8,693 nt of DNA. Source: Sphingobacteriaceae bacterium. GTDB lineage: Bacteria > Bacteroidota > Bacteroidia > Sphingobacteriales > Sphingobacteriaceae. A program made the translations under genes and the position numbers. Positions 1 to 8,400 of the stretch are shown here, in pieces. The notes under the pieces are model-generated. The model ran no database searches. It had not been told where the DNA came from and saw only the letters and a program-made list of their open reading frames with translations. Each line of letters starts with the position of its first letter. Position 1 is the stretch's first letter. Location of the stretch: contig CANHHZ010000084.1 in NCBI GenBank assembly GCA_947460275.1, positions 1 through 8,693 of the forward strand. The letters are read 5' to 3'.

Positions 1-1
1 A

Positions 2-3000
2 CTTTGCTTTTCAACGGCGAGTGCACAAACCAAACGCTATGAAATTAGCGGTAAAGTAACCGATGCTTCTACAAAAGAAGCGATACCTGGAGCGGGTATC
101 AAAATTCAAAACTCAAAATTTGCTGTGGCCAGCAGCAACACAGGAAGCTTTAGTCTTAATGTTGACTTAACTCCTGGAAGCTACCAAATTGTATTTTCTT
201 ATATTGGTTACAAATCGGTGGTTAAAACCGTAACCTTAGGCAATGCTACCTCTGTAGTTCTTAATAGTGAACTAAGTGATGACGCTATGGGCTTAGACGA
301 AATTATCGTTACAGGTACTTCTCAAGGAACTACCCGTAAGCAATTAGGTAGTTACGTAAGTTCTGTAAAAGGCGAAGATTTATTAAAATCGCCAAGTGGA
401 AACGTATTGTCGGGCTTACAAGGTAAGACTCCAGGTGCACAAATCAGCCAAAACTCTGGCGATCCAGCTGGCGGTATGAGTGTAAGATTGCGTGGTATCA
501 GTTCTATCAACTCATCTTCAGATCCTTTGTATATTATTGATGGTGTAGTGGTCAACAACTCAACCACAAGAGTTACCAATACCTCTCAAAATTATGATGG
601 TGGAAACTTCGTGGGCAATATTGGTCAAAATCGTATGGTGGACATCAATCCAAACGATATTGAAAGAATTGAAGTATTAAACGGTGCAGCAGCAGCGGCC
701 ATATATGGCTCTAGAGCAAATGCTGGTGTAATTCAAATCTTTACTAAACGTGGTGCGTCTGGTAAAGCTCAGGTGAATTTCTCAACTTCTACAACTATTT
801 CGGAGCTTCGCAAGCAAGTAGAGGTAAACCAATCTCCAGTTAAATTTGGGACATTAGCACAAACACAAGATATATTAAATCCAACATGGACCACTACAAC
901 GCCAGTTACAAGATACAATTATCAAGATTACATTTTTAGAACAGCAAAAGGCACCGACAATACCATTTCGGTTTCTGGTGGTAACGATGATACCAAGTTT
1001 TATACTTCGGCAAGTTATTTAAAAAATCAAGGTATCATAAAAAATACCGATTTTACACGTTATAATTTTAGGGCCAATGTTGATCAAAAATTAACAGATT
1101 GGGCAAAATTAACCGCTGGTTTTAACTATATCCATAGTAATGCCAACGAAAAGCCAGATGGTAACTCATTTTTTTCGCCAATGAACTCTGTAACCATTCT
1201 TGGTAACATTCATGATCTTTGGACACGTGATGCGTTGGGCAATATCCAAGCAATTGGTAGTAATCAGCGAGTAAACCCCGTTTCTATCATCGAAGATATT
1301 AAACAAAGACAATTTACCAACCGTATCATAGCCAACACGGGAATTAAATTGTTCCCGGTTAAAAATTTAACAGTTGATTACAGCATGGGTGTAGACAATT
1401 CTATTCAAAACGGAACAACTTTTATCCCTCCTTTTGCCTACAACGTTAATACTGCCTTCTATGGCGGCGGTGCAAGTTTAGACCCTACTTTAAACGGATA
1501 TGCCAGCGCTGCAAACGCTACAACCACTTTGTTTAACAACGAGTTGAATTTTAATTACGACAGTAAAATTAATAGTAATTTATTGTCAACTACACAATTG
1601 GGTGGGTCATATCAATACCAAAAAGATTTATATGCTTTGCTAAATGGTAGAGGGTTAGCTCCTTTTGTACAATCGGTAAATGGAGCAAGCTCTATGTTGC
1701 CAAATATCGACTCGAGATCTGAGTTTGCCATAAGCGGTGCTTACTTGCAACAAAACTTTAAATATAAAGATCATTTGTTCGTAACTGGGGCTGTAAGGGT
1801 AGATCAGTCAACTGTTTTTGGAGAAAACGAACGTGTAAGAACGTATTTAAAAGCAAACATGAGTTATGTACCTTCATCAGCAGGATATTGGAAAAATTTA
1901 GGTGTTTCTAAATGGTGGGATTCATTTAAAGTGAGAGCTGCTTATGGCGAATCGGGTAACTTAACAGGTATAGGTCCTTATTCTCGTTTCAACGAGTACA
2001 GTTCAGCTTCCTTTTTAGGCAAAACAGCATTAAGCTCAAGCAGTACCCTAGCTAACCAAACTGTAATCCCCGAGTTGCAAAGAGAGCTAGAAATTGGTAC
2101 CGATATGTCTTTCTTTAAAAACAGATTAGGCTTAACTTTTAACTGGTACAACAAAAAAGTACAAGATTTACTTTTACCAGTGGTAATTGCGCCAACGAAT
2201 GGCTTTTCTAGCTTGCTAGATAACTTTGGGGGTTTAACAAACCAAGGTATAGAACTTATGTTAACGGGCACGCCTGTAAAAACAGCCAACTTTAAATGGA
2301 ACAGTACGGTAATTTATAACCGTAACAAAAACAAGGCTGTGGGCACAGGTGCGCTAAGATTATTAAGCACAAACGCTGGAGCCCCTGTGGCAATTGTAGA
2401 CGGACAACCAGTAGGCGTTTTTTATGGTACTTTCTTTGCACGAAATGCAGATGGTAGCTTGTTGAAAAATGCAGAAGGAATTCCAGTTACTGAAAGAGGA
2501 ATCCAAACTTCGGCTACCACTTATACCGTTCAAAGAGATGCCAGTGGTTTACCAACGGGTACAGTTTTACGTAAAGTTGTTGGTGATCCTAATCCAGATT
2601 ATACCATGTCATTTGTGAACGATTTTTCTTTCAAAAAGTTTAATTTACACGTACAGTTAGATGCGGTACAAGGTGGTGAAGTTTGGAATGCCGACTGGCG
2701 TACACGTCAAGGTGTAGGTAACGGTAAGGAAGCCGAAAAAGAACAAATGGGATTATTGCCAAGAGGATATATATCTGCAACAAAAGGGGTGTACAATATC
2801 GAAGAATGGCGTGTTGATAATGGTTCTTTCGTAAAATTGAGAGAAATATCATTAAGCTATAATGTAGGTAAAGTAAGTTTTGTTAGAGATTTAACGGTTA
2901 ACCTAAGTGGTAGAAACTTGGTGTCATGGGACAACTACAAGGGCTATGACCCAGAGTTGAACTCGGGTGGCCAATCTACCATTTTAAGAAATATAGATTT

Positions 3001-3055
3001 TGGTTCGGTGCCAATTCCACGCACATTTACCTTTGGCTTACAGGTTAAATTTTAA
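2..3055 (+). CDS. SusC/RagA-family TonB-dependent outer-membrane transporter (first pair; 5' end cut by window edge)
   Basis: This is an outer-membrane active importer that forms a 22-strand barrel with a plug and works with a SusD lid and TonB energy. The reading frame is open from base 2, so 1017 residues are visible and probably only about 15-20 are missing. Residues 1-9 read as the end of a signal peptide (ASA before Q9). A carboxypeptidase-regulatory-like beta-sandwich follows at about 13-93 (ISGKVTDAS, AIPGAGI, FSYIGYKSV), then a TonB-box-like segment LDEIIVTG at 98-105. The plug carries VRLRG (161-165), DPLYIIDG (174-181) and INPNDIERIEVLNG running into YGSRANAGVIQIFTKRG (215-251). The barrel ends in FTFGLQVKF with the usual terminal Phe. 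A GTG at 125 lies inside the regulatory domain and is not the start. There is no STN domain between the signal peptide and the beta-sandwich. The next gene is its SusD partner. The family is certain; the substrate is unknown. Confidence 0.96.
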   Translation, partial: LCFSTASAQTKRYEISGKVTDASTKEAIPGAGIKIQNSKFAVASSNTGSFSLNVDLTPGSYQIVFSYIGYKSVVKTVTLGNATSVVLNSELSDDAMGLDEIIVTGTSQGTTRKQLGSYVSSVKGEDLLKSPSGNVLSGLQGKTPGAQISQNSGDPAGGMSVRLRGISSINSSSDPLYIIDGVVVNNSTTRVTNTSQNYDGGNFVGNIGQNRMVDINPNDIERIEVLNGAAAAAIYGSRANAGVIQIFTKRGASGKAQVNFSTSTTISELRKQVEVNQSPVKFGTLAQTQDILNPTWTTTTPVTRYNYQDYIFRTAKGTDNTISVSGGNDDTKFYTSASYLKNQGIIKNTDFTRYNFRANVDQKLTDWAKLTAGFNYIHSNANEKPDGNSFFSPMNSVTILGNIHDLWTRDALGNIQAIGSNQRVNPVSIIEDIKQRQFTNRIIANTGIKLFPVKNLTVDYSMGVDNSIQNGTTFIPPFAYNVNTAFYGGGASLDPTLNGYASAANATTTLFNNELNFNYDSKINSNLLSTTQLGGSYQYQKDLYALLNGRGLAPFVQSVNGASSMLPNIDSRSEFAISGAYLQQNFKYKDHLFVTGAVRVDQSTVFGENERVRTYLKANMSYVPSSAGYWKNLGVSKWWDSFKVRAAYGESGNLTGIGPYSRFNEYSSASFLGKTALSSSSTLANQTVIPELQRELEIGTDMSFFKNRLGLTFNWYNKKVQDLLLPVVIAPTNGFSSLLDNFGGLTNQGIELMLTGTPVKTANFKWNSTVIYNRNKNKAVGTGALRLLSTNAGAPVAIVDGQPVGVFYGTFFARNADGSLLKNAEGIPVTERGIQTSATTYTVQRDASGLPTGTVLRKVVGDPNPDYTMSFVNDFSFKKFNLHVQLDAVQGGEVWNADWRTRQGVGNGKEAEKEQMGLLPRGYISATKGVYNIEEWRVDNGSFVKLREISLSYNVGKVSFVRDLTVNLSGRNLVSWDNYKGYDPELNSGGQSTILRNIDFGSVPIPRTFTFGLQVKF

Positions 3056-3074
3056 TCATCATAAAAATTAAGAC

Positions 3075-4379
3075 ATGAAAAAATATATAAATAAAATTCC
3101 TGTTGTTGCAATGGCTTTAGTGCTATTAACCTTTGCAGCTTGTAAAAAGGAATATAGAAATGCAAGTGGAGCAAATGCCACTGATGTATTGAATTCATCA
3201 AAAGGCTTAACCGGTATTGCAGCAAGTTTGCAAAGAGTATACACGGCCGGTAGATCTGGAATGTTATACAATTCTGTAACAGCTAATGGTTTCGTAACTA
3301 ATGAACTAGTGCTTTTAAATTCAGGTAATCTTCCCGAAGCACAGTTGACTGCTGGAGGTGCCACTGTGGATGGAACAAATACTATTCTATCGGGTTTATG
3401 GGCTAACGCTAATAAAATTATTTACGATGCAGATAATGTGATCACCAACACCCCTTCGGTGATAAGTGATAAAAACTATGCTGCCGGATTGATAGCTTAT
3501 GCAAGTATATACAAAGCTTTAGCGATTGGCAATATGGCCCAATATTGGGAAAAAATTCCTTCTGGGACAGGTAAAAATGTAACATTTATTACTCGTGTTC
3601 AAGGTTTTGAGAAGGCAATAGAGGTGATAGATAACGCATTGGCGGTTATACAAGCCAACCCACCTAGCGCTTCGGCTCTATCAAACTTGCCAGCTGGTAT
3701 TGATATTGCTAATACACTTTATGCGCTGAAGGCCCGTTATGCTTTGTTTTCAGGTAAGTACGATGTGGCCTTAACTAGTGCAAATGCTGTTGATATCACT
3801 AAAAAATCAACATTTAACTTTGATGTATTAACTTTAAATCCAATAAATGATGTTGCTGCATCAAACGTTAATGTATATCAAGTAGTTGATGCGAACTTAG
3901 GTTTGTCTGGTGCCTTCGCCCCAAATCCCTTAGATAATCGATTGACTTTTTACACTGTTACAGCAACAACTGCTCCGGTTGTTCGTATTGGTGGTTTTGG
4001 CTTAACAAGCACTACCGCTTTTCCAGTGTATTTAACGGGTGAAATTACGTTAATTAAAGCAGAGGCAAATGCCCGTAAAACAACGCCAGATTTAGCGGCT
4101 GCTTTAACTGAGCTCAACAAGGTTATAACAAAAGTTCCTGCTACTGATCCGTTTGGTGTGGGGGCAAATTTAAGTGCCTTAACAGGAACTTATACTCAAG
4201 CGCAATTGTTGGATGAAATTTACAAACAACGTTGCATAGAGTTATATATGTCGGGATTGAAATTAGAAGATATGCGTCGTTTTGCTAGACCAACCAGCGA
4301 GCGTAAACGCAATTTTTTCCCTTATCCTTTTACAGAAAGAGACAACAATACAAATACGCCAGCTGATCCATTGTTTTAA
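3075..4379 (+). CDS. SusD/RagB-family surface lipoprotein (partner of the first SusC)
   Basis: This is a 434-residue substrate-binding lipoprotein expected to sit as a hinged lid on the SusC barrel encoded 19 nt upstream. The N-terminus has a KK start, a hydrophobic stretch and a lipobox LTFAAC, with the lipidated cysteine at residue 23. The body is rich in TPR-like helices typical of SusD: LWANANKIIYDADNVI from 108, NTLYALKARYALFSGKYDVAL from 213, and GEITLIKAEANARK from 322. The C-terminal family signature RCIELYMSGLKLEDMRRF begins at 386, followed by a FFPYPF segment just before the end. At 434 residues it is on the short side for the family, with no sign of truncation. The start ATG gives a complete lipoprotein signal and has no clear Shine-Dalgarno, as is common in this phylum. 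It is the last gene of its operon, since a strong terminator follows 10 nt after the stop. The ligand cannot be predicted. Confidence 0.95.
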   Translation: MKKYINKIPVVAMALVLLTFAACKKEYRNASGANATDVLNSSKGLTGIAASLQRVYTAGRSGMLYNSVTANGFVTNELVLLNSGNLPEAQLTAGGATVDGTNTILSGLWANANKIIYDADNVITNTPSVISDKNYAAGLIAYASIYKALAIGNMAQYWEKIPSGTGKNVTFITRVQGFEKAIEVIDNALAVIQANPPSASALSNLPAGIDIANTLYALKARYALFSGKYDVALTSANAVDITKKSTFNFDVLTLNPINDVAASNVNVYQVVDANLGLSGAFAPNPLDNRLTFYTVTATTAPVVRIGGFGLTSTTAFPVYLTGEITLIKAEANARKTTPDLAAALTELNKVITKVPATDPFGVGANLSALTGTYTQAQLLDEIYKQRCIELYMSGLKLEDMRRFARPTSERKRNFFPYPFTERDNNTNTPADPLF

Positions 4380-4389
4380 TGGTTAATGC

Positions 4390-4427
4390 AAAAAAAGCGG
4401 TGAGCATTTGCTCACCGCTTTTTTTTT
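4390..4427. terminator. Bidirectional intrinsic terminator between convergent genes
   Basis: A perfect 9-bp GC-rich stem, GCGGTGAGC (4397-4405) pairing with GCTCACCGC (4410-4418), encloses an ATTT loop; one more A-T pair is possible. Seven A residues (4390-4396) precede it and nine T residues (4419-4427) follow, so a U-tract follows the hairpin on either strand. It would end the first SusCD operon on the plus strand and the DeoR-type gene on the minus strand. Confidence 0.93.
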
Positions 4428-4466
4428 GAATTATTCCCTGTTTTACAACAAAGTTTCTTCTTTGCT

Positions 4467-5213
4467 TTAAATAATTTTTAATTCTTTAGCTTGATAGTCG
4501 ATAAGTTTCTCGTCGTTGACATCTAGCTCCGTAATTAAATAATTAATGTTTTCGAGTGAGGTTAATTTTAATCTTAGCGAGGTATTCAGTTTTTCAGAAA
4601 TACATAACACAGCTACTTTTTTTGCGCAATTAAGCATTGCTTTTTTAAGTTGGTTAATTTCCCAGTCGGTATCTGTTAAGCCATTTTTTGGGTCGATAGC
4701 GCTAGTGCCCAATAAACATAAGTCTACGTTAATCTCATAAAGCTGACTAATCACATGGCCGCCATAAGTAATTTGTGAATTTTTAGAGAAGAGGCCCCCA
4801 ATTAAAATTACTTCAATATTCGGATATTTGGCAAGTTCTAAAGCTACTAAAGGACTGATGGTAAAAAAGGTAGCGTTTATATTTTCGGGCAATTGTTTAG
4901 CTAACTCTAAAATGGTGGTGCCACCCCCTGTTAAAACAACCATACCGTCTTTTACCAATTTCGCCGCTTTTTTTGCAATTACAATTTTATCTTCTTTGGC
5001 ATAAACATCACTATCGTCGAAAATAGAATGATAGGATTTGGAAAGTGCACCGCCATGCACTTTAAACAACAAGCTTGCATCCGACATTTCTTGAAGATCT
5101 CTCCTAATGGTATCTTCAGAAACATTTATCAATTGTACCAAGTCTGAACTCAGTACCCGATTGTGCAAATTAATTTGTCGCATGATTAGGTCATGTCTTT
5201 CTTGTTTAAGCAT
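4467..5213 (-). CDS. DeoR-family transcriptional regulator
   Basis: This is a cytoplasmic DNA-binding protein of 248 residues, the usual length for the family. The N-terminal DeoR-type winged helix-turn-helix covers about residues 1-57. It includes ERHDLIMRQI (5-14), the recognition-helix signature VSEDTIRRDLQEM (31-43) and the wing ending VHGGAL (52-57). The C-terminal DeoRC effector domain follows: phosphate-loop-like LTGGGTT (94-100), TISP (118-121), IEVILIGGLFS (133-143), LLGTSAID (167-174) and NGLTDTDWEINQLKKAM (177-193). Family members usually act as repressors relieved by a phosphorylated sugar or similar metabolite. Where many members have GADGI and D-x-SKFG, this one reads GTSAI and CISEKLN; from memory this resembles other Bacteroidota members, so the effector may differ from the classic ones. 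It is divergent from the second SusCD pair and convergent with the first. That makes the second pair the likeliest target, with autoregulation possible. The ATG at 5213 places the helix-turn-helix in the expected position. Confidence 0.93.
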   Translation of the reverse strand: MLKQERHDLIMRQINLHNRVLSSDLVQLINVSEDTIRRDLQEMSDASLLFKVHGGALSKSYHSIFDDSDVYAKEDKIVIAKKAAKLVKDGMVVLTGGGTTILELAKQLPENINATFFTISPLVALELAKYPNIEVILIGGLFSKNSQITYGGHVISQLYEINVDLCLLGTSAIDPKNGLTDTDWEINQLKKAMLNCAKKVAVLCISEKLNTSLRLKLTSLENINYLITELDVNDEKLIDYQAKELKII

Positions 5214-5232
5214 GGCTAGGGATTGTTTATCC

Positions 5233-5240
5233 TAAAGGTA
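5233..5240 (-). promoter_or_regulatory. Weak candidate -7 element for the DeoR-type gene
   Basis: Read on the minus strand this is TACCTTTA, one base off the Bacteroidota -7 consensus TAnnTTTG. It would put transcription start only about 10-15 nt before the ATG. No TTG lies at the expected -33 spacing, so the call is weak. Confidence 0.25.
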
Positions 5241-5298
5241 AAAAATATATTCACCATTTTTTTGCGGTTTCTTGCAGTTTTAATTTTTAGTCTCGGTT

Positions 5299-5327
5299 TT
5301 GTGTATCATTTTTAATACATACTTTTT
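5299..5327 (+). promoter_or_regulatory. Candidate promoter of the second SusC gene with an inverted repeat filling its spacer
   Basis: TTG (5299-5301), an 18-nt spacer and TACTTTTT (5320-5327) resemble the Bacteroidota promoter TTG-N19-TAnnTTTG, with only the last G of the -7 box missing. The spacer is bounded exactly by an inverted repeat, TGTAT (5302-5306) and ATACA (5315-5319), separated by 8 nt. A regulator bound there would block the promoter, so this is a plausible operator. Transcription from it would give a leader of about 115 nt. An alternative is TTG at 5348-5350 with TAAAAATG at 5371-5378, a poorer -7 match. Confidence 0.3.
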
Positions 5328-5370
5328 AAGCTAGTGTTAAATATTAATTGGCATATTTACCTTTTAATTT

Positions 5371-5408
5371 TAAAAATGCGTTTTAATGCGTGTTTTAAGG
5401 TTAATGCA
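5371..5408 (+). repeat. Short direct repeats (AATGCG/AATGCA) upstream of the second SusC gene
   Basis: Three related 10-mers occur: TAAAAATGCG (5371-5380), TTTTAATGCG (5381-5390) and GGTTAATGCA (5399-5408). The first two abut, putting AATGCG on the same DNA face at 10-bp spacing; the 7-mer TTAATGC recurs 18 bp later. They lie 42-79 nt before the ATG and could be regulator binding sites or simply AT-rich leader sequence. Confidence 0.4.
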
Positions 5409-5449
5409 ACCAACTATAAAAAAATAATTAACTAATCAAATTGGCGATT

Positions 5450-8400
5450 ATGAAAAAAAAATTACTCATTTTGTTTATGGGCACGTTTTTGTTCGCAATT
5501 AATGTACTTGCGCAGCAAATAACGGTTACTGGTAAAGTAACATCAGCAGAAGATGGAATGCCCATTCCAGGCGCTTCTGTAAAAATTAAAGGTGCAAAGA
5601 CATCTGCACAAACAGGTACAGCGGGATTATATTCCATCAAAGCAAATCCTGGCGATGTGCTTCAATTTAGCTATTTAGGTTTTGTGACTAAGGAACAAAA
5701 CGCGGCTACAATTGTAAATGTTACACTAAATCCAGATTCTAAAGTATTGAACGAGGTTGTGGTGACTGCACTTGGTCAAAAAGTTAGTAGAAGAAGTCTT
5801 GGTACTTCTGAACAAACTGTTAAAGGTCAAGATATTGCAGATACTCAACGCGAAAACTTTATCAATGCCTTACAAGGTAGGGTAGCTGGTATAGAAGTTA
5901 CCAGTTCATCGGGCGTACCCGGAGCCTCTTCTTCTATCACCATCAGGGGTGTAAGTTCAATCAGTGGTAGTAATCAGCCTCTATTTGTGGTTGATGGTTT
6001 GCCAATAGACAACAAAACTTTGAGTACTTCTGCTTTCTTTTCTGACAACAGTTCTAATACCTCTTTTTCAAATAGAGGAGTAGATTTTACCAACCGTGCA
6101 GCAGATATTAACCCAGAAGATATTGAGAGTTTAGTGGTGTTAAAAGGTCCAGAAGCAGCAGCTCTTTATGGTATCGATGCGGCGAATGGCGCAATCGTAA
6201 TCACCACAAAAAGAGGTAAAGCTGGTAAAGGATCAATCAACTACAACAACAGTTTTAGGATTGAAAAAACCAGAACATCACCAGAAATTCAAAGCCGATT
6301 TGGACTAGGAAGTGGTGGAGTTGGAGGTGCAACTTCACTTTCTTATTTTGGCCCAGAATATGCTCCAGGAACTCAACTATATAATAATGTTGATAATTTC
6401 TTTGAAACGGCATTAACTCAAAAGCACAATCTTTCAATTGAGGGTGGTGCGCAAGACATGAGTTATCGTATATCTTCATCTTATACCAATCAAAATGGTG
6501 TTGTGCCAAACTCAGCCTATGATAGATTAACTTTGAATGGCTCTACAACTGGTAAGGTTAACGAATGGTTTAAAATAGATTTGAGCATGAACTATTCTTA
6601 CTCGGTCAACAATCAGCCTTTTAAAGGTGCAGGTGGGCCATTATTAGGTTTATTGCTTTGGCCACAACAAGATGACGCCAGAAATTATTTGAACCCATCT
6701 GGTACCAGAAGAACTTTTGCTGACATTACCAATTTGGCTGGTGAAATTGAAAACCCTTATTTCAATGTCAACAAAAATAAAATCAATTCAATCAACAACA
6801 GAATAACGTCAAACTTTGGTTTTACTATTTCACCGGTTAAATGGGTGAGTTTAAAAACCAACATAGGTATTGATGCTTACAATAACAAAAGCTTAATTTT
6901 TAGACATCCAGAAAGTGCGGGTGGATTTACCAGAGTTGGTATTATTGATGTTGCAAATGACAACACTAGAAATTTAAACATCCAAAACTTATTAAATTTC
7001 ACCAAACAAAAAATCACTAAAGATATTAGTTTTGACGCCACTTTAGGGACTTCATTACAAGACTCGAAGTCATCAATTGACGCTAGTTATGGAGAAGGAT
7101 TATTAGATCCAAACTTCATTTCCATAAACAACACCACGGCTACATTAAGAAATGGAAAATCGTCTGTTGCGCAAAGAAGATTAGTTAGTGCATTTGGTAG
7201 AGCAACCCTATCTTACAAAAACTATCTATATTTAACTGCAACGGGTAGAAATGACTGGACTTCAACTATTCCTATCGGTGCCAATTCATTTTTCTATCCT
7301 TCTGTATCTGGTAGTTTTGTGTTTACCGACGTGCCTGCTTTTAAAGCATTGGATAAAATCTTCACGTCAGGTAAAATTAGAGCAGCTTTTGCCCAAGTAG
7401 GTAGAGATGCAAGACCTTATTCTTATGTGCCTGCCTTAGAAAGCAAAACTACTGTAGGCGGCGGATTTGGCTATGGTTTTACAGGTCCAAATCTTGATTT
7501 GAGACCAGAGTTTGCAAGTTCATACGAACTTGGTACGGAGTTAAGCTTTTTGAAAGATCGCTTAGGCATAGATTTTACCATCTACCGTAAAGAAACATCA
7601 GATCAAATTGTAAATGATATTAGAGGTAGTTACGGAACAGGCTTCATTTTATTTAATTTAAATGGTGCTAAAACCCGTAATGAAGGTATTGAGATTACTT
7701 TAAAAGGAAATCCAATAAAAACTAAAAATTTCAATTGGAATGTATTGGCCAACTTTGAGAAGGCTAAAGGTACAGTTTTGGCTTTACCTAATTCTTTGCC
7801 AGAATCTTACGTGTCTGATACATGGTTGTACGGTAACGTTAGAAATGGAAATACACCAAATTACTCTACAAGATCATTAACCGGTTTCTTTTATTTGAGA
7901 AACAATACCGGCGATTTGTTGATTGATCCAGCTAGTGGTTTGCCGCTTAGATCTACGGTATTTATACAAGGACCTGGAAGTGGTTATGACAGACAGCCTG
8001 ATTTTTCTATAGGCTTAACCAACACATTTACTTACAAAAACTTCTCTTTGTCATTTTTGCTAGACATTAGAAAAGGTGGAGATATCGTAAACGCCACACA
8101 ACATTTTCTTACCTCAAGAGGTTTAAGTACACGTACACTGGATAGGTTAGAGCCAAGAGTGGTAAATGGTGTGCTTAGAGACGGAAAAGAAAATTCAGCG
8201 AATCCAACACAAAACAACATCTCTGTAACACCATTTTATCAAAATGGTTTCTATACAGGTATGAGTGAAGAGCTGTTCATTGAAAAAGACGTCAATTGGT
8301 TAAGGCTAAAAGATGTAACGTTTCAATACAAGTTGCCTGCAAGCGTTGTGGGTAAACAAAAATTGGTTAAAAATGCAAGTTTATTTGTTACAGGAACAGA

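Larger units (their letters stand above)
5214..5449. other. Divergent regulatory intergenic region
   Basis: This 236-bp, strongly AT-rich gap separates the start of the DeoR-type gene from the start of the second SusC gene. I see no RNA gene or credible small ORF in it. It must hold promoters for both directions. No exact match to the Bacteroidota -7 consensus TAnnTTTG is present on the plus strand, so the promoter entries below rest on near matches. Confidence 0.7.

Noticed and set aside
125..127. GTG as the start of the first SusC
   Set aside because: The frame is open upstream to base 2 and encodes a signal-peptide end and the first half of the regulatory beta-sandwich, so the true start is outside the window.
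1978..2289. 103-codon minus-strand ORF inside the first SusC
   Set aside because: It lies wholly antisense to a well-supported barrel-coding region, with no recognisable motif; it is a shadow frame. The same applies to the antisense frames at 352-579, 3068-3364, 6255-6509, 8032-8220 and 8412-8678, and to plus-strand frames 2640-2852 and 4546-4740.
4449..4464. Second small hairpin, CAAAG and CTTTG around a 6-nt loop, near the end of the regulator gene
   Set aside because: The stem is only 5 bp and AT-rich with no T-tract, and the much stronger hairpin at 4397-4418 already explains termination.
5441..5449. TTG start adding three residues to the second SusC
   Set aside because: The ATG at 5450 begins a textbook signal peptide (MKKKLL); the extension adds nothing.
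5214..5449. Possible riboswitch or small RNA in the divergent intergenic region
   Set aside because: The region is very AT-rich and shows no extended stem structure or recognisable riboswitch motif by eye.
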